This document shows positions 25,950-34,093 of a DNA stretch of 64,000 bases, piece by piece. Position 1 is the stretch's first letter; every line of letters starts with the position of its first letter. The DNA is from RGIG5270 sp045538635 (GTDB lineage: Bacteria > Verrucomicrobiota > Lentisphaeria > Victivallales > Victivallaceae), in assembly GCA_045538635.1 (NCBI GenBank), contig JAZSRU010000093.1, positions 6,143 through 70,142 on the forward strand. Reading direction: 5' to 3'. Both the position numbers and the translations under genes were made by a program. Below the pieces are notes generated by a model. That model was not told the DNA's origin. It worked only from the letters and a program-made list of their open reading frames with translations, and did no database searches.

Positions 25950-27098
25950 ATGAGCAAAAAATCATTTTTGGACCGTTTTATTGAACGGGCGGAAGCATTA
26001 GACCCCAACAGCCGCCAGACATATATTCTGCGGTTGTCCCGCGAACGCGGATTTTTTGAAACAGTATTCAACTCCATCGAAGAAGGTATTCTCATCGTTG
26101 ACCGCAAACTGCATATCAAATATCACAATCAGGCTGCAGTAACCCTGCTGGGACTGCCGGCAGATTTGAAAGAAGTACGATTGTCCCAGTTTCTGCGCGG
26201 AGTCAACTGGCGGCGCATTCTGGATGATGATGCGGACGAATGGCTCCGCGTATCACGGCAGGAAATAGAAATAACCTATCCCGAAACCCGCTTTGTACAA
26301 TTCTGCCTGGTCCCGCTCGAAGAAGATGCAAAAATGGCGGCAGTCGTAATTCACGATGTTACCAAAGAACGCACCGAAACTATGCATGATTTCAAAAATG
26401 AAACCAATAAACAGATCGCCATGCTGGCAGGTTCCGTTGCGCATGAAATCGGAAATCCGCTCAACAGTCTTTATCTGAACTTGCAATTACTGGAAAAATC
26501 TATGGAGGAACCGGGTTTCCTTGGAGAAGCAGAAGCCGCAGAAATGATCCATTGCTGCCGCAGTGAAGTTGAACGCCTGGATAACATTATCACTCAGTTT
26601 CTCGGTGCCATCCGACCAGGTGAAGCAAAATTTGAACAGGTCTTTATCGATAAACTGCTGATCGAAACTTTGAATTTCATGCGTCAGGAGATCGAACAGC
26701 GCCATGTGGAACTCAAATGTGAATTCCCGGAAAATGTCCCGCATATCATGGGCAACCCTACTCAATTAAAACAGTTATTCTACAATATCATCAAAAATGC
26801 ATTGCAGGCAACCGTTGACGGCGGCAATCTGCTGCTCAAAATATCCTGCGACCGCGATTATCTGCTGTTGGAATGTGCCGATTCCGGCCGCGGAATAGAA
26901 CCTTCGGAAATCGGCAGAATATTCAAACCGTTCCAGAGCTTCAAAGTTGACGGCAACGGTCTGGGTATGGTCATTATCGAGCGTATCGTACGCGAACATG
27001 AAGCAGAACTGGCAGTCGATTCACAACCGGGCCTCGGCACCATCGTTTCCATCCGTTTCCGCCGCCGCCAGCGCCAGATGCGTGTTTTGCCGGAATAA
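25950..27098 (+). CDS. PAS-domain sensor histidine kinase (orphan, NtrB-like)
   Basis: 382 residues, soluble. A PAS domain spans about 30-140 (FNSIEEGILIVDRKLHIKYHN). The phospho-acceptor is His165 in GSVAHEIGNPLNSL, as in NtrB/AtoS-type kinases. The ATP-binding domain shows NIIKNALQATVDGG (N box), CADSGRGIEPSEIG (G1), then GNGLGMVIIERIVREHE (G2). No response regulator is adjacent, so its partner is elsewhere. ATG with AAAGGA 8 bases upstream. Probably transcribed with tadA. Confidence 0.9.
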   Translation: MSKKSFLDRFIERAEALDPNSRQTYILRLSRERGFFETVFNSIEEGILIVDRKLHIKYHNQAAVTLLGLPADLKEVRLSQFLRGVNWRRILDDDADEWLRVSRQEIEITYPETRFVQFCLVPLEEDAKMAAVVIHDVTKERTETMHDFKNETNKQIAMLAGSVAHEIGNPLNSLYLNLQLLEKSMEEPGFLGEAEAAEMIHCCRSEVERLDNIITQFLGAIRPGEAKFEQVFIDKLLIETLNFMRQEIEQRHVELKCEFPENVPHIMGNPTQLKQLFYNIIKNALQATVDGGNLLLKISCDRDYLLLECADSGRGIEPSEIGRIFKPFQSFKVDGNGLGMVIIERIVREHEAELAVDSQPGLGTIVSIRFRRRQRQMRVLPE

Positions 27099-27130
27099 GG
27101 AATATTTTATTGAAAAAATCAGTAAAAAAT

Positions 27131-27158
27131 TTGCAATCACAACTTCAACAATTATATT
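27131..27158 (+). promoter_or_regulatory. Promoter of the NifU-domain gene
   Basis: TTGCAA (27131-27136), 16-base spacer, TATATT (27153-27158), about 37 bases before the start. Confidence 0.45.
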
Positions 27159-27194
27159 TTAAACAAATATTCAACAAACAGAAAGGATTTTATC

Positions 27195-27422
27195 ATGGAT
27201 CTGACTCAAAAAATCACTGATCGTCTGAACGAACTCCGCGTCAATCTGCAGGCTGACGGCGGCGACCTCGAAATCGTCAAAATCGAAGGCAAAAAAGTTT
27301 ATCTCTCACTGCGCGGAGCATGCGGATGCTGCCCCCACGCCACTATGACTATCAAAGGCGGGCTGGAACGCATTCTCAAAAATGAAATCGACCCCGAAAT
27401 CGAGATCGAACGCGTTCTTTAA
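27195..27422 (+). CDS. NifU C-terminal domain (Nfu-type) Fe-S carrier
   Basis: 75 residues corresponding only to the C-terminal scaffold domain of NifU. The Fe-S ligands are Cys43 and Cys46 in RGACGCCPHATMT, with the conserved VNLQADGGDLEIV upstream. Small proteins of this type take up and hand over [4Fe-4S] clusters. It could serve clients such as the radical-SAM activator NrdG nearby, but that is conjecture. AAAGGA ribosome site. The next gene begins 2 bases after its stop. Confidence 0.9.
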   Translation: MDLTQKITDRLNELRVNLQADGGDLEIVKIEGKKVYLSLRGACGCCPHATMTIKGGLERILKNEIDPEIEIERVL

Positions 27423-27424
27423 AA

Positions 27425-28966
27425 ATGAAAACTGCTTCTGCAAAGACAATACGGCAGCTTGAAACACAGGCACAGCTGGCATTGAAAAATTCAGGAAAAA
27501 GCCTGATGGAAAAAGCTTCGGCATTATGCGCCGATCATATTTTCCGGTTCAAACAAGCTCACAAAGCATTGATAAATCTGCCGGTCACAATCTTTGCAGG
27601 CAAAGGCAACAACGGCGGAGATGGTATCCTCACCGGGAGTTATCTCAGCTCAAAGTACAATGAGCAAGTAACAATTTATTCAATGCAGAATCCCGGCGAT
27701 ATGAGTGATGAGATCCGCCGTCATTTTTTTGCCTTGCCGCCAAATGTAAAAACGATTTTCATCGGCAAAGATATTCCGCAGATAGATCTGACTCAACCCG
27801 CTTTGATCGTTGATGCGCTGCTCGGTATAGGCTTCAAAGGCGAACTGCGCGGATTGACCAAAGAACTTATTACACTCATTAACTCAAATTCAAATCCCGT
27901 CATTTCCATTGATGTTCCATCCGGTATTAATATCGACAGCGGAAACGGCAAAGAGGCGGTTTTTGCAGATTTGACTTTGACAATCGGGGCGGAAAAGCGC
28001 GGCCTTTATATTTCTGACGGCAGAATACATTCCGGACAGGTCGAATTTCTGGATATAGGATTCGATCTTGCTCAAATCCCGGATAAAGAAGTGGAGTTTG
28101 AAGTTATTTCAGATGCAACAGAAAAACTTTTTGTCCGCCGCAAAGAAGAATTTTACAAAAATAAAAACGGCAGACTGCTGATAATCGGCGGTTCTGCAAT
28201 ATATCCGGGCGCCGCAGTTTTGGCAATTCTCGGAGCCAATGCCGCCGGATGCGGACTTCTGACTGCTGCAATTAAAAAAAGACCGTACTCGCCAATACCT
28301 CCAAATGTGATTGTCCGCGATCTTTCCGGCAATGGCGGAGAATGTTTCAATCATGCGGATCATGCTGATTTGGAAGCTCTTGCAGAGAAACAGGACTGCA
28401 TTATTTTCGGCATGGGTGCAACCGTCGGAAATGCTGCAAAAGATGTAATGAATATGCTTTTGAAAAATAACTGCCGGCTGCTTTTTGATGCTGATGCATT
28501 AAATACACTTGCCACATTCCCGGATATCTGGCAGAACAAAAAACATAACAATATAGTGATAACCCCTCACCATCAGGAAGCTGTACGCTTGGCGCAGGCT
28601 TTCAATATTACAGATTTTGAAGAAATACCGCGTTTGATGCAGGCACGCTCTTTGGCGGGAAAATTGCAATGCACAGTCCTTTTAAAAGGGGAAAAATCCA
28701 TAATCGCCACACCCGGCAAAAATCCAATGGTCAATCCGGCTGGAAGTTACGCACTTGCCAAAGGCGGTTCCGGAGATATTTTGAGCGGGGTCATCGGCGC
28801 ATTGCTGGCACGCGAAAAAGAGCTATCCTGCCATAAACTTGCCGCATACGGAGCATATCTGCACGCTGCCGGAGCAGATTATGCAGCCCAATCCAGAACA
28901 GTTTTTGATATAAATGAGCTGCCGCAGGCAATAAAAAACTTCATTGACAGCCAAACATTGTTTTAA
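27425..28966 (+). CDS. nnr: Bifunctional NAD(P)HX epimerase / ADP- or ATP-dependent dehydratase
   Basis: Repairs hydrated NADH/NADPH. 513 residues in two domains. The N-terminal YjeF epimerase (about 1-215) has TIFAGKGNNGGDG, ALLGIGFKGEL and SIDVPSGINIDSG. The C-terminal carbohydrate-kinase-like dehydratase (about 230-513) has LLIIGGSAIYPGAAVL, FDADALNTLA, TPHHQEAVRL and AKGGSGDILSGVIGALLA. The start ATG overlaps the end of the ribosome-site region of the NifU gene and the two are probably co-transcribed. Confidence 0.95.
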   Translation: MKTASAKTIRQLETQAQLALKNSGKSLMEKASALCADHIFRFKQAHKALINLPVTIFAGKGNNGGDGILTGSYLSSKYNEQVTIYSMQNPGDMSDEIRRHFFALPPNVKTIFIGKDIPQIDLTQPALIVDALLGIGFKGELRGLTKELITLINSNSNPVISIDVPSGINIDSGNGKEAVFADLTLTIGAEKRGLYISDGRIHSGQVEFLDIGFDLAQIPDKEVEFEVISDATEKLFVRRKEEFYKNKNGRLLIIGGSAIYPGAAVLAILGANAAGCGLLTAAIKKRPYSPIPPNVIVRDLSGNGGECFNHADHADLEALAEKQDCIIFGMGATVGNAAKDVMNMLLKNNCRLLFDADALNTLATFPDIWQNKKHNNIVITPHHQEAVRLAQAFNITDFEEIPRLMQARSLAGKLQCTVLLKGEKSIIATPGKNPMVNPAGSYALAKGGSGDILSGVIGALLAREKELSCHKLAAYGAYLHAAGADYAAQSRTVFDINELPQAIKNFIDSQTLF

Positions 28967-28989
28967 TTAAAAAAAAATCCAAATTGGGA

Positions 28990-29017
28990 TTGACTTTTTA
29001 TTTATAAAGATTATATT
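28990..29017 (+). promoter_or_regulatory. Promoter of the small secreted protein gene
   Basis: TTGACT (28990-28995), 16-base spacer, TATATT (29012-29017), 45 bases before the start codon. One of the best matches in the window. Confidence 0.65.
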
Positions 29018-29062
29018 CATATCAGTGGAAATATTATCTCAACCCAATAAAAGGAGTAAATT

Positions 29063-29605
29063 ATGAAAAAAATCGCACTTGCTATCGTAAGCTGCTGTGC
29101 CATTGCACTTGTTGCAGGCGACATTGAAATCAAAAATTCTATCAACAAAAGCAAAATCGGTGCCAATTCAATCACCAGCTGGACAGTGAACAAAGCCCGC
29201 AAAGATCTCGGCAAAGCTGAAATCATTCAGGGAAGCGAAAAAGATGAAAAAGCATTCAAAATCACTTCCAATACACAGGATGTCGTCTATTACCGCATGA
29301 TTCCGCTTAATGTCAAGGCCGGTGACAAAGTCGAAATCTCTGCCGAAATCAAAGGCAAAAGTACCGGAAAATTCTATCTCGGCTACTACACCTACACCGA
29401 CAAAAATGTTTATTTTGAAGCAGTCAATGCAGTAAAAGCATTTGATGTCCCTGCAACTAAACAGGAAGTCAAGGCAGAATTTGTCGTCCAGAACGGAGCC
29501 AAGGGTCAAGTCACATCCATTATCCGTCCTTATGTCAGAATTGATGCCAACAGCGAAGTCATTATCGAAGACCTCGAAATTGAAGTTGACAAAGCTGACA
29601 AATAA
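29063..29605 (+). CDS. Small exported beta-sandwich protein of unknown function
   Basis: 180 residues, signal peptide at 1-18 (KKIALAIVSCCAIALVAG). The mature part is strand-rich and lysine-rich with blocks such as NVKAGDKVEISAEIKGKS and VIIEDLEIEVDKADK; this alternation is typical of jelly-roll carbohydrate-binding-type modules, but no family is recognised. It has its own strong promoter, AAAGGAG ribosome site and strong terminator, so it is likely a highly expressed single gene. Probably periplasmic or secreted. Confidence 0.7.
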   Translation: MKKIALAIVSCCAIALVAGDIEIKNSINKSKIGANSITSWTVNKARKDLGKAEIIQGSEKDEKAFKITSNTQDVVYYRMIPLNVKAGDKVEISAEIKGKSTGKFYLGYYTYTDKNVYFEAVNAVKAFDVPATKQEVKAEFVVQNGAKGQVTSIIRPYVRIDANSEVIIEDLEIEVDKADK

Positions 29606-29637
29606 AATCATTTGATTTCAAATTGTTGAAATTATTT

Positions 29638-29672
29638 ACGGAAACAGATCAATCTTCTGTTTCCGTTTTTTT
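29638..29672 (+). terminator. Strong rho-independent terminator
   Basis: ACGGAAACAGA (29638-29648) pairs with TCTGTTTCCGT (29656-29666), 7-base loop, followed by a run of seven T. It ends the small secreted protein transcript and insulates the riboswitch operon. Confidence 0.92.
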
Positions 29673-29715
29673 ATTCCTCAAATACAATTTTTTTACAAAA
29701 AAACAATATATTGAC

Positions 29716-29743
29716 TTGACTTTTTACAAAAACACTATATATT
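29716..29743 (+). promoter_or_regulatory. Promoter of the cobalamin-riboswitch operon
   Basis: TTGACT (29716-29721; an overlapping second copy at 29711), 16-base spacer, TATATT (29738-29743). Transcription would begin near 29750, just before the riboswitch. Confidence 0.7.
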
Positions 29744-29751
29744 GTAATGAA

Positions 29752-29878
29752 TTCTGAAGCAACCGCAGTGAAGTCCGGTGAAATTCCGGGACTGTCGCGC
29801 AACCGTGATTGCATTTTTGCATAAGTCGGAGCCTGCCCTTCAGAAAAAAAATACGCTTGTGCGCGCAACACAAAGGAT
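29752..29878 (+). promoter_or_regulatory. Cobalamin (B12) riboswitch with SD-side kissing hairpin
   Basis: The conserved core is easy to see: AAGTCCGGTGAAATTCCGGG, then the ACTGTCGCGCAACCGTGA segment, and AAGTCGGAGCCTGCCC. Downstream TTGTG (29857-29861) pairs with CACAA (29869-29873) around the loop CGCGCAA. This loop can pair with CGCGC in L5 (29796-29800), the usual kissing-loop switch. The stem touches the AAAGGA ribosome site (29872-29877) of the next gene, which points to translational control: B12 bound means the ribosome site is hidden. It should turn off B12 uptake and class III RNR genes when B12 is plentiful. Confidence 0.92.
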
Positions 29879-29884
29879 TTTAAA

Positions 29885-30964
29885 ATGCAAAAGCACACAC
29901 AGACTATCTGTCCGTCTGCCGTAAAATTGGCAGAAAATTCCGTCATTTCATCCGTCAAAAACAAAATTCCGTCATTTTTGAGCTTGAAATCATCCGTTAA
30001 ATTGGAATTCACCCTCATCGAACTTCTCGTCGTAATTGCACAATATTACTGCAAAAAACTCTTGAACCTGACCCAACATAAATTCTCTTTCGAACGGCAC
30101 AAAACGACCCTGTCACCCAATATCCCGCTTTTCTTTGAAAGTGAAAGGGGGTTTGGGGGACAGCGAAAACCTTCTTTTCTCGTGAAAAGAAAGTTTTCGC
30201 TGTCCCCAAATCTCTCCCCCTTTACTCTCATCGAACTTCTCGTTGTTATTGCTATTATTGCCATTCTTGCGGGAATGCTGCTCCCCGCATTAAATCAGGC
30301 AAGAGAGCGAGGCAGAAGTTCCAAATGCGTTTCCAATATCAAGCAAATCGGTACTGCATTTCTGCTCTATTGTGATGATAATGATGACTGGATGATTCCG
30401 GTAGGTGAAAATCAAAGATGGTGCGGAAAATTAAATGGCAGTAAATTTGATGCTGAGGGCGGTCTTATGAGCTATTTAAATGATGGTATCCGCACTTGTC
30501 CGTCTTTACAAAAACAATTTAAATCCGGTTCAGCTTCATCCAATAACACCGGTTGCGGCGGGTACGGATACAGTCAGTTCCTCGGCGGGATAATGGGAAA
30601 TGCCGTCCCGGTTGCCAAAATCACTCAGGTTGAAAGTGCATCGCGAACAATTGCTTTTGCAGATTCCCTTTTTTACTCCGGACAGACGCCTATTGAAATG
30701 TATTATATCAGCGCACCGGTAATGACAGGCAGTTATTATGGATACACATATACATTCAATCCTGTTCCTGATATAAATTTCAGACACGATAAAAAAGCTA
30801 ATTTCCTTTTTGTTGACGGTCATGTTTCTGCAGAGCGTTTGACTGTCTCCCAGAAAGGCGACACAGGAACTTTTTCTGTTGAAGAAAATCTTAACAAATA
30901 TTTTATGGGCTGGTTCGGAACTTCACTTGATGATGCACAAACTTATTTTACGTTAAAGAAATAA
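29885..30964 (+). CDS. Pseudopilin-like H-X9-DG protein 1, with duplicated N-terminal module
   Basis: 359 residues. A second FTLIELLVVIA motif (F113) starts a full hydrophobic helix (113-136, ending MLLPAL), as in type IV prepilins and type II secretion pseudopilins. A first copy at F42 is cut short after VVIA and followed by a 70-residue insert. The C-terminal H-X9-DG motif is H301 to G312 (RHDKKANFLFVDGH), the signature of the large Lentisphaerae/Planctomycetes family. The residue before F113 is Pro and before F42 is Glu, not the Gly required by typical prepilin peptidases. ATG has AAAGGA 7 bases upstream within the riboswitch platform. nrdG follows 9 bases after the stop. Function unknown. 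Confidence 0.75.
   Translation: MQKHTQTICPSAVKLAENSVISSVKNKIPSFLSLKSSVKLEFTLIELLVVIAQYYCKKLLNLTQHKFSFERHKTTLSPNIPLFFESERGFGGQRKPSFLVKRKFSLSPNLSPFTLIELLVVIAIIAILAGMLLPALNQARERGRSSKCVSNIKQIGTAFLLYCDDNDDWMIPVGENQRWCGKLNGSKFDAEGGLMSYLNDGIRTCPSLQKQFKSGSASSNNTGCGGYGYSQFLGGIMGNAVPVAKITQVESASRTIAFADSLFYSGQTPIEMYYISAPVMTGSYYGYTYTFNPVPDINFRHDKKANFLFVDGHVSAERLTVSQKGDTGTFSVEENLNKYFMGWFGTSLDDAQTYFTLKK
30008..30039 (+). repeat. Truncated copy of the pilin-signal core
   Basis: 32 bases encoding FTLIELLVVI match the full cores at 30221 and 34232 with two mismatches and then diverge completely at the codon after VVIA. Confidence 0.75.
30144..30223. repeat. In-frame long hairpin before the pilin helix (copy A)
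   Basis: Arms 30152-30179 and 30184-30210 pair over about 25 positions with one bulge (G) and one mismatch and a 4-base loop. An outer 8-base stem AAAGGGGG (30144-30151) pairs with CCCCCTTT (30216-30223). The hairpin is translated, and its last TTT is the codon for Phe of FTLIELL. Confidence 0.85.
30221..30309 (+). repeat. 89-base conserved pilin-signal core (copy A)
   Basis: Encodes FTLIELLVVIAIIAILAG followed by MLLPALNQARER. It differs from copy B at 34232-34320 at only 4 of 89 bases; the last 44 bases are identical. Similarity falls away right after it. Confidence 0.9.
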
Positions 30965-30973
30965 GGATAAAAA

Positions 30974-31663
30974 ATGCGTTTCGGATTGCAGAAGTTGACA
31001 TTACTTGATTATGCTGGCTTAATTGCATGCACTGTATTTTGCAGCGGATGCAATTTCCGCTGTACGTTTTGTCATAATTCTCTGCTCGTGAACAGTGATA
31101 AAAATTCTCTTGATTATTCTATGGAAGATATTATTGAATTTCTGGAGAAACGCCGTAAACAACTCGATGGTATCTGCATTTCCGGTGGAGAACCTTTGCT
31201 GCATGATGAAACTTTTGAACTCGTTGACGCAGCGAAAACATTGGGATACAGGGTTAAACTTGATACTAACGGTTCATTCCCGGAAAAATTGAAACGAATA
31301 GTTGAAAGTAAACTTATTGACTATGTTGCCGTGGATATTAAAAATTCACCCGGAAAATATTTTGAAACTTGCGGCAGTCAGCAATTTGAAAAAGTTGAAC
31401 AAAGTGTAAAATTCCTGCTCGGCGGAAAAGTCGATTATGAATTCAGAACTACTGTCACAGGAAATTTGCATGAGGTATCGGACTTTATGGAAATCGGCAG
31501 ATTTATAACGGGAGCCAAACGATATTATTTACAGAAATTCATAAATTCAGGTTCAATTCTGAGCGACAATCCACAGGATTTTGAAATCTCTGACATAAAG
31601 TTGGCAGAGTGTCTGCAATCTGTCAGACAATTTATTCCATCCGCAGAAATAAGAGGTTATTGA
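30974..31663 (+). CDS. nrdG: Anaerobic ribonucleotide reductase activating protein (radical SAM)
   Basis: 229 residues. The radical-SAM cluster motif C26-x3-C30-x2-C33 lies in GCNFRCTFCHN, followed by the SAM-binding CISGGEPLL near 70. It uses SAM to place the glycyl radical on NrdD, encoded 31 bases downstream. It is longer than E. coli NrdG (about 154) and like the longer form common in anaerobes that carry this type of NrdD. It has an AAGGAT ribosome site and follows pseudopilin 1 by 9 bases, so expression should depend on the B12 riboswitch transcript. Confidence 0.92.
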   Translation: MRFGLQKLTLLDYAGLIACTVFCSGCNFRCTFCHNSLLVNSDKNSLDYSMEDIIEFLEKRRKQLDGICISGGEPLLHDETFELVDAAKTLGYRVKLDTNGSFPEKLKRIVESKLIDYVAVDIKNSPGKYFETCGSQQFEKVEQSVKFLLGGKVDYEFRTTVTGNLHEVSDFMEIGRFITGAKRYYLQKFINSGSILSDNPQDFEISDIKLAECLQSVRQFIPSAEIRGY

Positions 31664-31694
31664 AAATTACACATAAACATAAAAAGGAGAAAAA

Positions 31695-34052
31695 ATGTAT
31701 CAGGTACAAAAACGCGACGGTAAAAATGTCGACTTCAAACTGGAAAAAATTTCCGATGCTATTAAAATGGCATTTGAAGCTCAGGAAAAACAGTATAACC
31801 CGTCAATTATTGACTTTATCGCTCTCAAAGTTACAGCTGATTTTGAACCTAAAATCAAAGAAGGATTGATTTCTGTTGAAGATATTCAAGACAGTGTTGA
31901 ATCTGTTCTGGTTCAGGCAGGGTATGCTGATGTCGCCAAAGCATATATTCTTTACCGCCGTCAGCGTGCCAAACTCCGTGATACACAGTCAACCATTCTT
32001 GACTTCAAGAAAATTGTTGATGATTATGTTAAAATCAATGACTGGCGTGTTAAGGAAAACTCAACCGTCACTTATTCAATCGGCGGTTTGATTTTATCAA
32101 ACAGCGGTGCAATTACTGCAAATTACTGGCTTTCGGAAATTTACGATGATGAAATCAGCAATGCTCATCGCAATGCTGATATTCATATCCATGATCTTGC
32201 AATGCTTTCGGGTTATTGTGCAGGCTGGTCATTGAAGCAGCTTATTCAGGAAGGTCTGGGCGGAGTAGTCGGCAAAATCACATCCGCTCCGGCTTCTCAT
32301 CTGGCAACTATCTGTAATCAGATGGTAAATTTTCTCGGCATAATGCAGAATGAATGGGCTGGAGCGCAGGCTTTCAGCAGTTTTGACACTTATCTTGCTC
32401 CTTTTGTCAAAGCGGATAATTTGAGTTACAATCAGGTGAAAAAATGTATTGAATCTTTTATTTACGGTGTCAATACTCCGTCCCGCTGGGGAACTCAAGC
32501 TCCTTTCTCCAATATCACTCTTGACTGGACAATACCTGCCGACCTTGCTGAATTGAATTGTATCGTCGGCGGTAAAGAACAGAATTTTAAATACAAAGAC
32601 TGCAAAAAAGAGATGGATATGATAAATCGTGCCTTCATTGAAATTATGATTGAAGGCGATGCACAGGGACGCGGTTTCCAGTATCCTATTCCGACATACT
32701 CCATTACCCGTGATTTTGACTGGAGCGAAACTGAAAATAATAAACTTCTTTTTGAAATGACCGGCAAATACGGCACTCCGTATTTTTCCAACTATGTCAA
32801 CAGTGACATGGAACCGAGTGATATCCGTTCAATGTGCTGTCGTTTGCGTCTTGACTTGAGAGAACTGCGCAAAAAATCAGGCGGCTTTTTCGGCAGCGGT
32901 GAAAGTACCGGTTCAATCGGTGTCGTAACTGTAAATGTTCCCCGTATCGCTTATCTTGCAACGGATGAAAAAGATTTTTATGCACGCCTTGACCGTATGA
33001 CGGATATTGCTTCACGTTCACTTAAAATCAAACGCCAGGTGATTTCAAAATTGCTGGAAGAAGGACTTTATCCTTATACCAAACGTTATCTTGGTAAATT
33101 TGATAATCATTTTTCAACCATCGGAGTTGTCGGCTTGAATGAAGCCTGTCTGAATGCAAAATGGCTGAAAAAAGATTTGACACATCCCGAAGCTCAGAAA
33201 TTTACTAAAGATGTATTGAATCACATGCGTGACAAACTCTCCGATTATCAGGAAAAATACGGTGACTTGTACAATTTGGAAGCAACTCCTGCAGAATCAA
33301 CAAGTTTCCGTCTGGCAAAACATGATAAAAAACGTTTCGGTGATATCATCAGCGCATCAGAAAACGGCACACCTTATTATACAAACAGTTCTCATCTGCC
33401 GGTAAGTTTTACGGATGATATTTTTTCTGCACTTGACATCCAGGATGAATTGCAGACGCTTTATACCAGCGGAACAGTTTTTCATGCCTTCCTCGGAGAA
33501 AAACTGCCTGACTGGAAATCGGCTGCTGCTCTGGTTCGCAAAATTTCAGATAATTACAAATTGCCGTATTATACACTTTCTCCGGTCTATTCAATCTGCC
33601 GTAACCACGGTTATATTACAGGAGAGAAATTTTCATGCCCGGAATGCGGTGAAAAAACTGAAGTTTACAGCCGTATCACAGGTTATTACCGTCCGGTACA
33701 GAACTGGAATGACGGCAAACTTCAGGAATACAAGGACCGTAAAGTTTATGATGTTAAAAATGCGGCAAAATATGAGGAATTTGAAGCAAATTGTCAAAAT
33801 ACCGGGAATATTTCTACAGCAAAAGAAAAATACACCAATATTATACTTTTCACTTCCGCAAATTGTCCCAATTGCAAAATTGCTAAAAAGTTTCTCGATG
33901 AAGCCAATATAAAATATGAAGTCGTCGTCGCTGATATTGATGTTGACAAAGCGGTACAATATGGAATTCGTCAGGCTCCGACATTGATAGCAGACAATGA
34001 AAAATTTATCGGACTTTCTGAAATCCGTATATTTATCAATAAATATTCATAA
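31695..34052 (+). CDS. nrdD: Class III ribonucleoside-triphosphate reductase fused to a glutaredoxin-like domain
   Basis: 785 residues; makes deoxynucleotides without oxygen or B12. Residues 3-92 are an ATP-cone (YQVQKRDGKNVDFKLEKIS), giving allosteric control. The catalytic barrel spans about 100-640, with the SMCCRLRLDLRE active-site block at 379-390. A zinc site uses C635, C648 and C651 near CPECG. The glycyl radical is G663 in SRITGYYRPVQNWNDGK. Residues 713-785 form an added thioredoxin/glutaredoxin fold with active site CPNC (724-727) and the cis-Pro region QAPTLI (760-765), probably the built-in reductant. Good AAGGAG ribosome site. Confidence 0.95.
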   Translation: MYQVQKRDGKNVDFKLEKISDAIKMAFEAQEKQYNPSIIDFIALKVTADFEPKIKEGLISVEDIQDSVESVLVQAGYADVAKAYILYRRQRAKLRDTQSTILDFKKIVDDYVKINDWRVKENSTVTYSIGGLILSNSGAITANYWLSEIYDDEISNAHRNADIHIHDLAMLSGYCAGWSLKQLIQEGLGGVVGKITSAPASHLATICNQMVNFLGIMQNEWAGAQAFSSFDTYLAPFVKADNLSYNQVKKCIESFIYGVNTPSRWGTQAPFSNITLDWTIPADLAELNCIVGGKEQNFKYKDCKKEMDMINRAFIEIMIEGDAQGRGFQYPIPTYSITRDFDWSETENNKLLFEMTGKYGTPYFSNYVNSDMEPSDIRSMCCRLRLDLRELRKKSGGFFGSGESTGSIGVVTVNVPRIAYLATDEKDFYARLDRMTDIASRSLKIKRQVISKLLEEGLYPYTKRYLGKFDNHFSTIGVVGLNEACLNAKWLKKDLTHPEAQKFTKDVLNHMRDKLSDYQEKYGDLYNLEATPAESTSFRLAKHDKKRFGDIISASENGTPYYTNSSHLPVSFTDDIFSALDIQDELQTLYTSGTVFHAFLGEKLPDWKSAAALVRKISDNYKLPYYTLSPVYSICRNHGYITGEKFSCPECGEKTEVYSRITGYYRPVQNWNDGKLQEYKDRKVYDVKNAAKYEEFEANCQNTGNISTAKEKYTNIILFTSANCPNCKIAKKFLDEANIKYEVVVADIDVDKAVQYGIRQAPTLIADNEKFIGLSEIRIFINKYS

Positions 34053-34077
34053 AATTCATTTGTAAATGTATGAATTT
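34052..34077. repeat. AT-rich hairpin after nrdD
   Basis: AAATTCAT (34052-34059) pairs with ATGAATTT (34070-34077) across a 10-base loop directly after the nrdD stop. The stem is AT-only and has no clear T-run, so it is at best a weak terminator or an RNA-processing site. Confidence 0.3.
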
Positions 34078-34093
34078 ATTTTACATTAAATAA

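Noticed and set aside
30144..30223. Hairpin A read as a transcription terminator
   Set aside because: It lies inside an open frame that continues, has no T-run, and the same layout recurs at copy B directly before the same codon.
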